DNA of 38,139 bases, taken from Rostrohypoxylon terebratum (Eukaryota; Ascomycota; Sordariomycetes; Xylariales; Hypoxylaceae). The DNA lies in contig MU386032.1 of assembly GCA_022497145.1 (NCBI GenBank), forward strand, positions 1-38,139. The letters are read 5' to 3'. The position numbers and the translations under genes were made by a program. The number at the start of each line of letters is the position of its first letter. Within the stretch, counting starts at the first letter, position 1. Under the pieces are notes generated by a model. It saw only the letters and a list, made by a program, of their open reading frames with translations. It was not told where the DNA came from and did no database searches. Below are positions 22,685 to 33,227 of the stretch, one piece after another.

Positions 22685-24021
22685 ATGCTCGCTATGCCGG
22701 TGTTCATATATAATATTTGTTGCATCCTCTTTGCTACAAGCCTACTTTCCGTTGGGTTGCGACTTTATTCTAGAAGATTGACGAAAGCGGGCTTGGGTTG
22801 GGACGATGGACTCATGGTAGTCTCGGCAGCTATTGTTATTGCACTGTTTGGACTTTCGATATATCGTAAGTCTGCGTCATATTTTATATAGGCTCTTGTT
22901 ATTCGGAAAGCTGTCTAACGAAGCTTCCTCGTAGTATGGACTCCGGGATGGAGTCGGGATTCATTGCGCGAGTCGGGCTACGGCAGCCGCGCTATCCTAT
23001 GTGTTAGTAGTCAATACTATCTGAAATTATCGAGATATTACATTTACCTACTTATACCTGCCAAATATTTACTAATAGATGTCGGTAGCTTCTTCTACTG
23101 TTCGAAATTCTGCACCTAACGTCGATGTGTCTCGCGAAACTCAGCGCACTATGTCTCTATGCACGAATATTCATCCAAGATAGATTTCGGTTGGCATGTA
23201 AATTCGCCGGAGCTACAGTACTCATGATATACGTATCAATATTCATACAAATCATGACTGTCTCAGATATCGCAATCGCCCTGTGGCAGAATCCGATTAT
23301 AAAAGGCCCAGACAATATGAAGATGGTCGATATCACAATTTCCGTCTTAAACATAGCAGGAAATATGGCCATCCTTCTCATCCCAATCTTCCCTATATGG
23401 AAATTGCAAATGAAAGTCAAAACCAAAATTAATTTGACTATCCTCTTCTGTCTCGGAATCTGGCACGTTGTATTCATGGTCAAAACAGAAGGCTGATGCA
23501 TAGGGCTAACATGGATAAACAGGGTCGTCGTGGTCTCCTGCATTCGCCTGTCCTTCGTGATACGACAGAACTACGATACCGATACACTCCTGGCTTACGG
23601 CAGTCGCGATATGCAGCTTAACGTTCTTGAGCCCGAACTAGCCATCCTTTGTCTGTGCCTTCCTGTCTTGCGTCCTGTTTTATCGAAGTTACTTGATAAA
23701 CTTCGTTCTCTTGAAGAGCCGCCCTGTGTCAACGGGAGGTCAAGTGTTGCGGTCTCTTCTAATCAAGATAATGACAGGAACCCGAGTATTGTGAAATGGG
23801 AGCAAGTAATAGCAGGTGATAGCTCGAAGTACGACGTTTATGTCCATGGAGGAGCCCCAAAGTCGTCCACAATCAAGCCAAGCCAGTCCCCATATAGACA
23901 GAGGCTACAAAGTCGCTTCGCTGTGAGTCCTCAGAGGCAGCCCCAGCTGCCACAGATACCCGATATTAAAGTGGATAAGTCTTGGAGTGTTTCTTACGAG
24001 TCAGCATCGCTCATACGCTGA
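22685..24021 (+). CDS. Rhodopsin-domain (PTH11-related) integral membrane protein, about 373 aa, model uncertain
   Basis: A fungal seven-helix membrane protein of the rhodopsin-domain family, role unknown. Proposed exons 22685-22865, 22935-23002, 23089-23462 and 23523-24021 sum to 374 codons. Family hallmarks: GLRLYSRR...GLGWDDGLMV (about 24-44), KLSALCLYARIF at the start of exon 3, and LEPELAILCLCLPVLRPVL in exon 4, followed by a polar tail. Two problems exist. In exon 2 the frame giving YGLRDGVGIH resembles the family better than the frame reached by the GTAAGT donor, one base off. Exon 3 joins exon 4 in frame only with a GC donor at 23463 (acceptor CAG, branch GCTAAC at 23505), giving LGIWVVVVSCIRL. 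It is either functional with odd splicing or an early pseudogene. Confidence 0.65.
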
Positions 24022-26810
24022 AATGTTATTGAAGAGCCAATGTGCCTCGACGGTCTTATCATCGATTTGCGTTGTCTTATTGTAATTACTTATACTACCT
24101 AGGTAGTAACCTACAGGAAAAGTTGTGGGACCTTCGAGTGGGGATGGACTTCAATACTACGACCCTATTAGGTCTATTATTGATAAAATACCTATCCAGT
24201 CTAGGAAAGTTTCCTATCTCTTCTCAAATGGCATTGTCTTATATATAAGATGGACGATAGACGGATGGATGCACATCATGGAGCTAGGTACATTAGGAGC
24301 TGATATCAACATTCAACGTCTCATCCGACGGAGACTTAGCTATTGCGAGTTTGATCTACCAAATATCTGATCGGTTCGGAGTTCGGCCGGGCCAGGGTTA
24401 AAGCTGTCAGGGCGTTTGCGTAAGCCGTGATAGATAGGATATGCACAAGTGGACACTTATGTATGTATTCAAAAAGACAAATGCCATCTCTCATCGGCAG
24501 CGCTCGAATGGAGCCTAGCTAGTATTGGAGGCCGTAGCGTAAGTGTTTTAGGTACCTCCGCCGGTCGTCTGACTATTCCGGTCTAGGCACGGGCGCCAGT
24601 CGAGAATAAGCTGAGAATAGCAATAGATCGGCCGCTATTCAAAGTCCCTACCTTGTTTACTCATCAAAGCCTCATCGGTTAAACCGACTGATCTCCGCAT
24701 CGCCCGTGGGTTCTTTTCCAATAAGATCGGCACCAATGTTGGTGTTCGGAGAAAAGAAAGTTAGATCTACGGAGTTAGATGATATATGACGAAAACTCGG
24801 AGCCCTGCCCATAAACCAACATGGGGCAGTTAATTCACGTGAGAAGTATTCTTGGAATCTCATCAGTTGAACTGCTATTACATCTTCAAGGCCCGGAGGC
24901 TTCTATGAGACTATGAGGGGAATGACATGCCCCCTGTTGCCCCATGAAAGAGAAAAGCATCTTATTCAAGCTAGGACCTAGGTACTTCTTTCATGGTCTA
25001 ACGATTGATCTTCTTGTTTCGGATCGGCTGAAAGGTCTTCCGACACAAGTTCGGGATGTTTCTAGACATACCGAACGTAATAAGTGGTGTTCTTGTACTA
25101 TGTAGAGAGTGTTGAGGTCGAGAGGCACAGCATTGTAATATATGCCACGGTTAATAGGTAAGATTTTAGGATGACGATGATACACTAGTCATCGAAGAGT
25201 TCGAGGCTGTAGTCGTATAAGTTGTAAACTAGTAACGGAGCTGGCACTACGCTAATATTTAGAGCTTAGCTTTTACCATCTAGCAGCTCGGAAAGTTGAT
25301 GCCAGGCGTCCATGGTAAATAATCTTACCCATGTTGATCGTCGATACCCCTGCCATTCAAGTCCAAGGTCCTTGTACGGTGGGCGTGGCCTACGAGCGCG
25401 GTATTGCCTTATAGTGCATGATGTCATTGATATGTATGATAATGTTAGTCTCTCATCGGGTTCTCATGTGCCGTATAAAGAGCGTTCTGACTGTTCGCGA
25501 TTCGGCAGAGTACCGTTGGGTAGAGTGAAAGAACGCCGAGAGCTGACCCGGTTATAATAGATGGTTTGCACGGTCCAACTCCATGGTACGATATTTATGG
25601 AACTGCGTGTGGCACTGCTACTGTATCATCTCCTTTTTGGAGTTCACGTGGATCTAGTGGATTAATATACTGGGTATTTTCAACCAATGGAATTATTGAA
25701 CCATACTCATTAACCCGAATAGGGCAAATATGGTAACTATTCGGGCTATTCGGCGATACGAGTTCACCTCTGCCAGGATGGTAATTGTTGTTTAGCAGAC
25801 CCTTTCTCCACCATGTGAAGAAGCTGTACTCACCTATGAATTTAATATGAGAAGATACCTTTATTTATAAAATAAATAGGTATTCAGCACAGATCATGTG
25901 GATATCTTGTAACTTCAACCGTACTTCCTATGACTTGATACATTTAAAAGATATCTTTCAGTGGAGAAAAGCTCCGTTCAACATGTTAACAAACAGGTAC
26001 TCCCTAGCCGTTCTCTCACCAATAAAAGGTGCATCGAGAGAATATGTAAGGCATGGATATTTTTGACATGACAAGAGATCTGGCTGCGAATGCATCTAGA
26101 ATGATAACCAGCCGCGGCATTAGTGAGGTCGTTGTATGCAGTTATCATTCGATAATTCCCTCCGACGCACGTCTACCCCTGTTCTTATAATATTTCCAGC
26201 CTCACGTGGTAATCCACCGTTCCTCTAATGCAAGGATAATCCCGATAGAGTCCCTTCTTGGCGTGGACTAACACAGAGTGAAACTTGGTTGCAGTGAAAA
26301 GCTGTGCGGTTTTAGTCAAGAATTATCCCATCTATTTGAGGTTGATGACTCGAGTACGGGTACTCTCCTCCTTAGAGTCTACTTTTTTCGGGGATATTTC
26401 AGCAGTCAGCTTTCCTTCAGCACCGCTCGGAATCCGCGATTCTAAACCACACTAGAATATACCTGGTTAGGTCCAGTGATGCTATCCCCACTAGACATGT
26501 CAAGAGAGGGGCCTAGAGAAATTGTTATCCTCTATGTTGTCATTCACGATGACGATGCGGCGGCGCTCGTAGAATAAGTTTAGTATCTAGCATTTAGGTG
26601 GCGAGGGAAATTTTTGAACCCTGATAAGCACCCTACCTCCACTACTTTATCTCCTCGCCGCGTCGCAAATCCCTTGCATACCATCTACATCTAGTATCGA
26701 AAACAACACTCTTTCTAGAGGGACATTACATCCTCTATTAATAAGCTAAGCTACCAAACACGCACCAATTATCGACCGAGAGCTTCGCCATCACCAGCAC
26801 GCTATTCGAG
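24022..26810. other. Intergenic, 2.8 kb, no supported gene
   Basis: AT-rich, with an ACTACCTAGGTAGT palindrome near 24096. A 63-codon minus-strand frame (24672-24863) has a protein-like composition but no family I know and no splice partner. Nothing else noted. Confidence 0.45.
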
Positions 26811-27842
26811 ATGGTTGGCCGACAACTGGCCGTCTCTAATACTAGAGGCGACCCAGATGCCTCCTCGGACTCCATGCGAAGAACCATATCGTCGGCGACG
26901 ACTAACAGCACATGGAAGAGCAAAGATGATACCTTACCCATAGGAGACCGGACGATGTCCACCAGTAGCTGGACTACAACGAGCATGGCTCAAAATGCAG
27001 ACACCGAGACCATCTTCTTCCATTCCCTCAACCCTCTTGCACCTGTTTCGATCGTAATGATACATATTTTGCTGGGCTCGCATCTAGAGTGGTCGCATTG
27101 CTGGCCTCAGCTTTCCGAATACCATCTGATAATACCCGACTTGCCCCAACACTCACGATCAAAGCATATCGGGCCATTCTCCTTCGCCTTAGCTGCCGAC
27201 CAGATAGCGCGGGTGATCAGGGAGCACGCCCACGACGGGCGTGCGCACATTGTAGGGCTATCTACAGGAGGCTTTATTACGATGGAATTAATAAAGAGGC
27301 ATCCGGATGTGGTGCTAAGCGCTTTCGTATCAAACGCCGTGCCATTAACTGAGTCATGGAAGAACGTCAACGCGTCGCCCCGATTGTCCTATCTAGGACT
27401 GTCGGTGCTGCTGCATAGCCCAAAGAGTCTGCTCTTCAAGGCCACTGGATGGGCACCCGAGTACCAGAGCGACGAATTTTTGAAGATAATTAAACGCAAC
27501 AGCTCGGCGCGACTCTTTGAGGCGGCCTGCCGAGACACGAATAATTGGACCCGAGATGATATGGTCGAGGTCGGGAAGAAAGACATTAGGGTTGCTTTGG
27601 TTGTTGGGGGAAAGCAGGACAACGTCGAAGGTACGCGAGAGATGGGCCAACTCTTAGAATCGCTCGGTACCAAGGAGGGCAGGAATTCTCGCGCGTTCTT
27701 GGTGAGGGATGCTATCCATGCTTGGAATTTACAGTACCCTATCGACTTTGCCCGGGGAATACGGGCATGGGTCGAAAAACATCCTATGCCAAGAGCGTTC
27801 GAAATTTTGGAACCACCGAAGCCCCCGGAACCGCCGGTATAG
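26811..27842 (+). CDS. Alpha/beta hydrolase, 343 aa
   Basis: Single-exon gene. The first 65 residues are Ser/Thr-rich and variable. The hydrolase fold runs from about 68 to 325: a modified oxyanion region (MIHILLGSHLEW, 83-94), the nucleophile elbow GLSTGG with Ser151, an acid candidate Asp270 in VVGGKQDNV, and His303 in DAIHAW, each at the expected place for a catalytic triad. The C-terminus ends in a Pro/Glu tail (EPPKPPEPPV). There is no signal peptide, so it is probably intracellular. The family covers esterases, lipases and C-C bond hydrolases; the substrate cannot be assigned. The start ATG has a G at +4 and the next in-frame Met codons at 22 and 49 are alternatives. The long antisense frame here is a shadow. 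Confidence 0.85.
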   Translation: MVGRQLAVSNTRGDPDASSDSMRRTISSATTNSTWKSKDDTLPIGDRTMSTSSWTTTSMAQNADTETIFFHSLNPLAPVSIVMIHILLGSHLEWSHCWPQLSEYHLIIPDLPQHSRSKHIGPFSFALAADQIARVIREHAHDGRAHIVGLSTGGFITMELIKRHPDVVLSAFVSNAVPLTESWKNVNASPRLSYLGLSVLLHSPKSLLFKATGWAPEYQSDEFLKIIKRNSSARLFEAACRDTNNWTRDDMVEVGKKDIRVALVVGGKQDNVEGTREMGQLLESLGTKEGRNSRAFLVRDAIHAWNLQYPIDFARGIRAWVEKHPMPRAFEILEPPKPPEPPV

Positions 27843-28839
27843 GATTTATATGACTTGGGTTGCATGATATGACCTGGTGAGCATATTAGCAGACGATGGT
27901 GGACTCGATTCACCATGGTTGATCCAGCTTTCTCATAGTATTTTACGGGACGAATTATCTGTGTCCGGTCTCCCCAATTACTAGAGGCTGTGATCAACAC
28001 AATAGATTCGAAATATTCGTCAACCTGAAGTTGCGATATGTTTGAGGCGCTCGGACACGCCGATACAACTGCGAGATACAGATAGAGGTATTTCGTGGAA
28101 GCGAAGCAACATCTTATGCGTAGGCGGGAAATTGGAGGAGCAAGTATCGTTGTGACACTAGGTGTCGCAGACTGTTAGTGTTATCGTTGCTGTCGTTGTA
28201 GGCATGCTTAAATAACGAGACGTCATCGGTCTGTTGATACATACCTGGGGATTATCATCGATATTGTCGAAGATACCTACTCAGCAATTAGTAGATACCC
28301 AAGTAGGTATCTACACTCGCCCACTTTGCTAGCATTATTCAACTTTCTGCAAAGCTCTAGAGAGAGGGGGAATGAACCTTGGAGATACGGGGTTCTCTAG
28401 ATACACCATATCAAGTAGTCAAGATAGGAGCTCAAACCTGTATGACAGGTAGCATCGAATATAGCAATCGTCAATCATTTCCGTTGAGCAATGCCTGTCA
28501 AATATATTTTGCCTTTGCATTTGTTCGACTCCTGATTGACTCTCCAACCTATTACTGTGACTGTTCATTGAAGAACTAGACTTCTCCCCAAGTAAGCTTT
28601 GAGACACTGAACGGCTAGTCCTTCCAAGTTCAACCACTTAGGTTTTCGGATAGAGTAGACTACTTGCGCGATAACCTGTCCAGATCAGTTGTTTCTGGTC
28701 GTCGCCACTGCTGAGCTTTCGTTTCTTTACACTTGGCACCGAATCTTCCGTCTTGCCATCATCGTCCTATCTTCTCCGAGCAGCAACGCTTATACGGCAT
28801 GGGACCACCAATAGAACTAGACCTAACATGCGCTATATA
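27843..28839. other. Intergenic, with alternative TAGGTAT hairpins
   Basis: No gene seen. At 28271-28281 AGATACCTACT pairs perfectly with 28302-28312, while GTAGATACC at 28291-28299 pairs with GGTATCTAC at 28306-28314, so one right arm could pair with either of two left arms. Confidence 0.5.
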
Positions 28840-29074
28840 GTTGACAGCGATTGCCGTCAACTCGTCGGTGTGATCGTTTTCTTCAATGCCAGAATGGTCT
28901 GGCGACCAATTAACTTGAACACTGGTAGGCAGGGTCGCATTGTCGAAAAGTTCTTTTTGGGAAGTCTTTTGCACCTAACTTCGGAATGCAAGGGTCCCTA
29001 ATATGGACGGCTCCGAATTGATGACGTGCATATAGATAATTGATTGCACCAAGACAATTCGTAATGACCATCAC
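28840..29074 (-). pseudogene. RNase H relic of a non-LTR retrotransposon
   Basis: Two minus-strand blocks fit the RNase H domain of LINE-type elements. Block 1 (29074-29033) reads VMVITNCLGAINYL, like the strand with the second acidic residue (usually TDS.AAI); the Asp is Asn here. Block 2 (28950-28840) reads VQVNWSPDHSGIEENDHTDE, like W.PGHSGI.GNE.AD. They lie about 55 residues apart, the normal spacing, but in different frames. No RT or endonuclease domain is visible nearby, so this is a decayed 3' end of an old insertion. Confidence 0.55.
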
Positions 29075-29509
29075 TCTTGGGAGTAGGTTGCAGATCAGAT
29101 CCATTTGGCGTGAATGAGTGAGATAGGCTATCTCATGGGGTGCAATCTAGAGCCGTCGTTTTGGGGTCAAGATTTCAAGTGTAGATGTGCCTTCCATCTC
29201 GTACACAACTTGTCGTGTAAAAATCTCTGTCTGTTCAATTGCACAAACAGCATTCCTTATAGCCTTTTTGTGTGCTTTGTGATTAAAGGTTACGGTAGGT
29301 GGACCTTCCGCCCATTCATAGAGGTTGTCCGTTGGCGAGTGTACTTTGGTTTCTCTGGTGATGTTGCGGAGTCGCCCTTCCAGCAAGTCGACGTCCAATA
29401 CCTTGGTCCCATTCCTGGATATTATCTTACAGCTCAAAGCCCAAGCCATCGCGGTCTCGTGCCGTTTCTCGCTCAAACAATCGTTCAGACGTGTTTGGTA
29501 TTATCCTAG

Positions 29510-29934
29510 TGTGACGAACCTATACTTAGGCTTAGTAAGTATAGCTTCATAAGGGGGTCTTGATTTTAAGGTAACAGTAATCGTAGAGGTCAAGTGTAAT
29601 CAATCAAGTGTGTTCGTCAGAGAGGCTTGGAGTCCTCTCCCTACTCGTAGTGAATAGACTTAGATCGATAACTAAAGAACTAAGTGAGTGACTAGATACA
29701 TGGAAAATGTCGTGACTATATAGAAAATATCTCTCCTGTCCTTGAGCGTTGAAGCCATCGTGATGTGGTGGATGTGTATTAATGTGTTGGATGTGTTGGA
29801 TGTGTTCAATGTGATGGATGTGATGGATGTGTTCCATATCCTACACATCCATTTCTCCGTAGTTTAACCATGATTGGTTGATGACATTCCTATTTGTGGG
29901 TTTTCTGATTTTAGATGTTTTGGGATTAGTAACA
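29510..29934 (-). repeat. LTR, copy 3, reverse orientation
   Basis: The complement begins TGTTAC at 29934 and ends GTCACA at 29510. Its 3' 93 bases equal copy 1 exactly, and the alignment to copy 2 (1148-1557) covers both ends with divergence in the middle. The middle contains an expanded GATGTGTTG-type minisatellite (29761-29833) absent from copy 2. Flanking pentamers CCTAG and TTGAG are not a target duplication. At its 5' edge it abuts the transcription-factor fragment. No retroelement coding region of LTR type adjoins it, so it is a solo or rearranged LTR. Confidence 0.75.
29761..29833. repeat. 9-bp minisatellite within LTR copy 3
   Basis: About eight imperfect units of (G/A)ATGTG(T/A)TGG type, head to tail. 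Confidence 0.8.
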
Positions 29935-30488
29935 TTGAGAAGCAATGGGCTTGGAAAATGTCGGCACAATGACATTCCCAAAACACCTTACGCCGTTCCT
30001 CGCTAACATCCTGCGGTAGGTTCCAACGGTCGCCGTCTCGGTGCATGCCCATCTGTAGGCACATGCTATCAGTCTAAGGTTGCGATTTCACTGTAGGAGG
30101 AATACCTACCGCTTGAATCAAACGTATGACTAGGCCCCATAGCGGCCAGGCAGTATCACCACGTCGACCTTTATCCAGAATTCTAATTGTGTTAGAGAAT
30201 TGCGAGAAGGCTCAGCGGTAGTCTACTCACAAGTGCAGATGCGCCATAAGATGCTAACACATTAGCTTGATGATCAGGGCCGAGTCTATATTCTTCATCT
30301 TACCAAAGTTTGCAGTCCAGCTACCATGTTATTCGATAGAAAATCTCCCTTGACTAAAGCACGTTCTGAGAGATGTAACCATTCTTCGGCTGATGAATCG
30401 TAATTAGGCATCTCAATATTGAAAATGGTTCCTTGAGCCATGATTATGTAAACTAGAGCATCGGCTTTTACGCGTGGACGAGCAAAGT
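29935..30488 (-). pseudogene. Fragment of a fungal-specific transcription factor (middle homology region)
   Basis: Four exon pieces splice in a consistent frame: 30488-30304, 30253-30231, 30182-30110, 30052-29935. They encode about 130 residues of a Fungal_trans domain, with SAEEWLHLSERALVKGDFL, HLMAHLHL, DKGRRGDTAWPLWGLVIRLI and MGMHRDGDRWNLP followed by EERRKVFWEC, ending at QAHCFS. The full protein would be a zinc-finger regulator of 600 or more residues. The piece opens at an acceptor (CATAAG) with no recognisable DNA-binding exon before it in 30489-31291, and closes exactly where LTR copy 3 begins. There is no internal stop. It cannot encode a working regulator alone. It lies 0.8 kb from the metabolic group, so it may have been its regulator, which is inference. 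Confidence 0.75.
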
Positions 30489-31291
30489 CTTATGTGGGGT
30501 TTATATGGGGTATGGGGTAGAGCGGGGAAATGGACCAATAGAATCCTTGGGGTTCGACGAGAAGGGTAGGTCGGTTAATGCTATTTTATTAGGTAATGAG
30601 TTAGTACTGTATAAGAATACACCGTAAATCCGACAGTCCCAGTCATAGGTCCACCTAGAGCGCTATCAGACGCTGTAATTCCAGCATTTCAGCGCCTAAT
30701 TTCATCCATAGAGGACTGGAACAGTGCCCTTATCTACCAAGTTACCTACATAAGAAAGTATATGGTAGAATAACTCGCCTTGAAAGTGAATTTCGTACGC
30801 GAAATATGCTTATTGCAAGATACTTTAATCAGGCGTTCAAAGTTGCGTGACGTTGAACAACTGGTTTACGTACATACAGTGTCGAGCTCAAGACAGCGCA
30901 CCCATCGAAGCCCTCCTTTTCGACCTCTCATAAATTTACTACTATGGTACGCGACAGCTATCCAGCCCACTTTAGATACAAATGTACCTACTTTCCATAA
31001 AATTTCAATCGAGCTAAGTGAAATCGGAAAAGTTTCCCGCATGAATAACGTCAAAATGTATAAATACCTAGTCAGAAGTGTGGATGTGTTGGTAAAGGTC
31101 ATCCTCTGAGTAACTTTCTCCTACATCCGATGTGGCACCATATTGGACGGATGTCATCGGACATCGCAACACGCACAAGGCCGCGATTGTGTCCGAAAGC
31201 TATTGTCATCGTGAATATATGCCTACCGTGTCGCTCATTTTGAGACAATGTTCGAACAGACATTCCTTATTCCACAAATTTCAAATTAACC
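30489..31291. other. Intergenic, no gene seen
   Basis: AT-rich spacer between the divergent transcription-factor fragment and the monooxygenase. No cysteine-rich zinc-finger exon found on the minus strand. It probably contains the monooxygenase promoter. Confidence 0.5.
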
Positions 31292-33227
31292 ATGGCTCCT
31301 TTCATGAACGAGTACGAGTCTGCCTACGTCAGCGATGTTGGCGTGAACAGTCTCAAGCAGAAGGCCGGCGCCAGCCATGTTGAGATTGCAGCTACCGCGA
31401 AGCCCCCAGTCGCTGATGATTATATGTACGACTTTAAGTATAATCATGCGCTCCCCACATCCGATGTTTTAGGAGTCGAGATTCCTGTCCACTGCGATGC
31501 TCAAAGGGAAGCCGAATCTATTCTAGCTCGTCTCTCCGAGGTCTTAGGCAAAGGCGATGCCCAGGGTTTCACTGATCTATTTCTTGATTATGGTGTTTGG
31601 AGAGACAAGCTCTCCTTCACCTGGGATTACCGCACTTTCAACTTTAAACCAGCAATCCTCAAGGCCGCCACCGACCTGTTCTCCCACACCAAGGCGACCA
31701 ACCTAAAATTTCTCACTCCCGCTCCCACTATCCATCGACCTTACCCCGACTATGCCTATCTGCAATTTATCGCATCATTTGAGACTGATGTTGTTGTTGG
31801 TTCGGCCGCAGTCACCAGCGTCCTTACTAAGGATGGCTGGAAGATCTATCACATGCACACTGTCGCCGAGAAGTTAAAGCAATTCCCAGAACTCCCAGTT
31901 CACGACGGCTATATGACCGGACTTATTAGCTGGGAGAAGCAAAGGGGGATAGATGTTGACACTGCCGATCCCGAAGTTCTGATTATTGGTGGTGGCCAAA
32001 AGTAAGTATCTCTCACCAATACACTATAAAACTCATCTGCAGTGCTAACGATCCGACAGCGGACTGGCATTAGCCGCCCGATGTAAGGCCCTCGGCTTGG
32101 ACAATCTCATCATAGAGCGTAGCGAGGAGATTGGTGAAGTCTGGACGAAGCGCTACGAATACCTATCACTCCATTTCCCCCACTGGGCTGACGACCTGCC
32201 CTACTTCCCCTACCCCAAGCGCTGGCCTTCGTATACTCCCGCTCAGAAGCAGGGATGCTATATGCAGCGGTATGCCTCGGCTCTTGAGCTGAATATCTGG
32301 ACCAAGTCGTCGGTTGTTAAGGCTGAGCAAGACGACCAAGGCAACTGGACCGTTGTCATCAACAAGGGGGGCAAAGAGAGCCGGACCTTGCACCCCAAGC
32401 AGGTTGTCTTGGCCACCTCTCTATTAGGAGTTCCAAAGCTCCCTGACACTCCCGGCATGGATATTTTCAAGGGAGTCATCCGCCACTCCTCCGCACATGA
32501 CAGCTCCCGCGACTTCGTCGGCAAGAAGGTCTGCGTGGTGGGCACTCAGCCCAAATCGAAAAGAGACTGCACAGTCTTGGCATTCCCATTTTCAAATGCT
32601 CTACGACTAATTGTCAAAACAACATCCTAAAATAATACTTAGAATTCTTGAAAATGGATTATGATGAAGCTGAGAAGCTACTTTATCTAAATTTATTTTT
32701 TTTCGAATTAATTATTGATTATCTTACTCCTTTATTGTCGGTTTTTACTTATGTTAAGCTTAAGCTAGCTTTGCCAAGACTGCGCAGTCTCTTTCCGATT
32801 TGGGCTGGCACTTCGTCCTCCGGTTTCGACACCGCCTTCGACTGCTCGCGCCGCGGCATCGACGTCGCCCTCCTCCAACGGTCGCCAACCTACATCATGT
32901 CCCTCACGCACTCCGTCCCGCGCATGATCGGCAACTACGGCCTAGACGCCGAACTAAACCGACCTAGCCACGAAGAGCAGGACCGGCTTCTCTGACACCA
33001 TCAACTCCGTGGGGGCTATTCTCGGCGACAAGATCGCCGACAAGGTCAATCCCATCTGGGGTATTGACGAGGAGGGCGAGATCAAGAGCGCCTATCGGGA
33101 AACCGGGGTGCCTAACCTTTGGCTCATGGTTGGCTATCTTCCTTACACCCGCTACCATTCTGCGTTGCTCGCTATGCGACTGAAAGCTCTTAAGGAGGGT
33201 ATTGCTACTGCGCCTTATACGAAGTGA
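31292..33227 (+). pseudogene. Broken FAD/NADPH flavin monooxygenase with N-terminal NTF2-like region
   Basis: Exon 1 is 31292-32001; a 58-base intron (32002-32059, branch GCTAAC) follows; exon 2 starts at 32060. Residues about 70-200 look like an NTF2/SnoaL-type domain. The FAD motif VLIIGGGQNGLALAAR spans the splice junction. Next come the FMO-type FKGVIRHSS and the NADPH motif VCVVGTSSSG. Lesion 1: a 261-bp inverted-repeat element splits that motif. Beyond it the frame resumes (SSSGFDTAFDCSRRGIDVAL). Lesion 2: after EEQDR a stop at 32993-32995 is met, and the next family block (TGFSDTINSVGAILG, from 32982) is in another frame. Roughly 100-150 residues seem lost. The C-terminal part runs to a stop at 33225-33227. 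Intact relatives oxidise small organic substrates; this copy should not. Confidence 0.88.
32542..32812. mobile_element. 261-bp MITE-like element with 34-bp TIRs and 5-bp target duplication
   Basis: The element occupies 32547-32807. Its ends, 32547-32580 and 32774-32807, are inverted repeats of 34 bases with two differences; both start CAGCCCAAATCG or CAGCCCAAATCGG. GCACT at 32542-32546 and again at 32808-32812 is a target-site duplication. Each TIR contains a near-palindrome (AGACTGC(A/G)CAGTCT). The interior is AT-rich and encodes no transposase. It lies inside the NADPH motif codons of the monooxygenase. The 5-bp duplication does not fit mariner (TA), piggyBac (TTAA), hAT (8 bp) or Mutator (9-11 bp), so the superfamily is unassigned. 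Confidence 0.92.

Noticed and set aside
24672..24863. 63-codon minus-strand frame with protein-like composition
   Set aside because: No family, no splice partner found, too short to support alone.
27389..28000. 203-codon frame antisense to the alpha/beta hydrolase
   Set aside because: Overlaps a well-supported gene with a full catalytic triad; no motif of its own.
29147..29476. 109-codon minus-strand frame next to LTR copy 3
   Set aside because: Protein-like composition but no recognisable domain; could be part of the retroelement relic, not enough to call.
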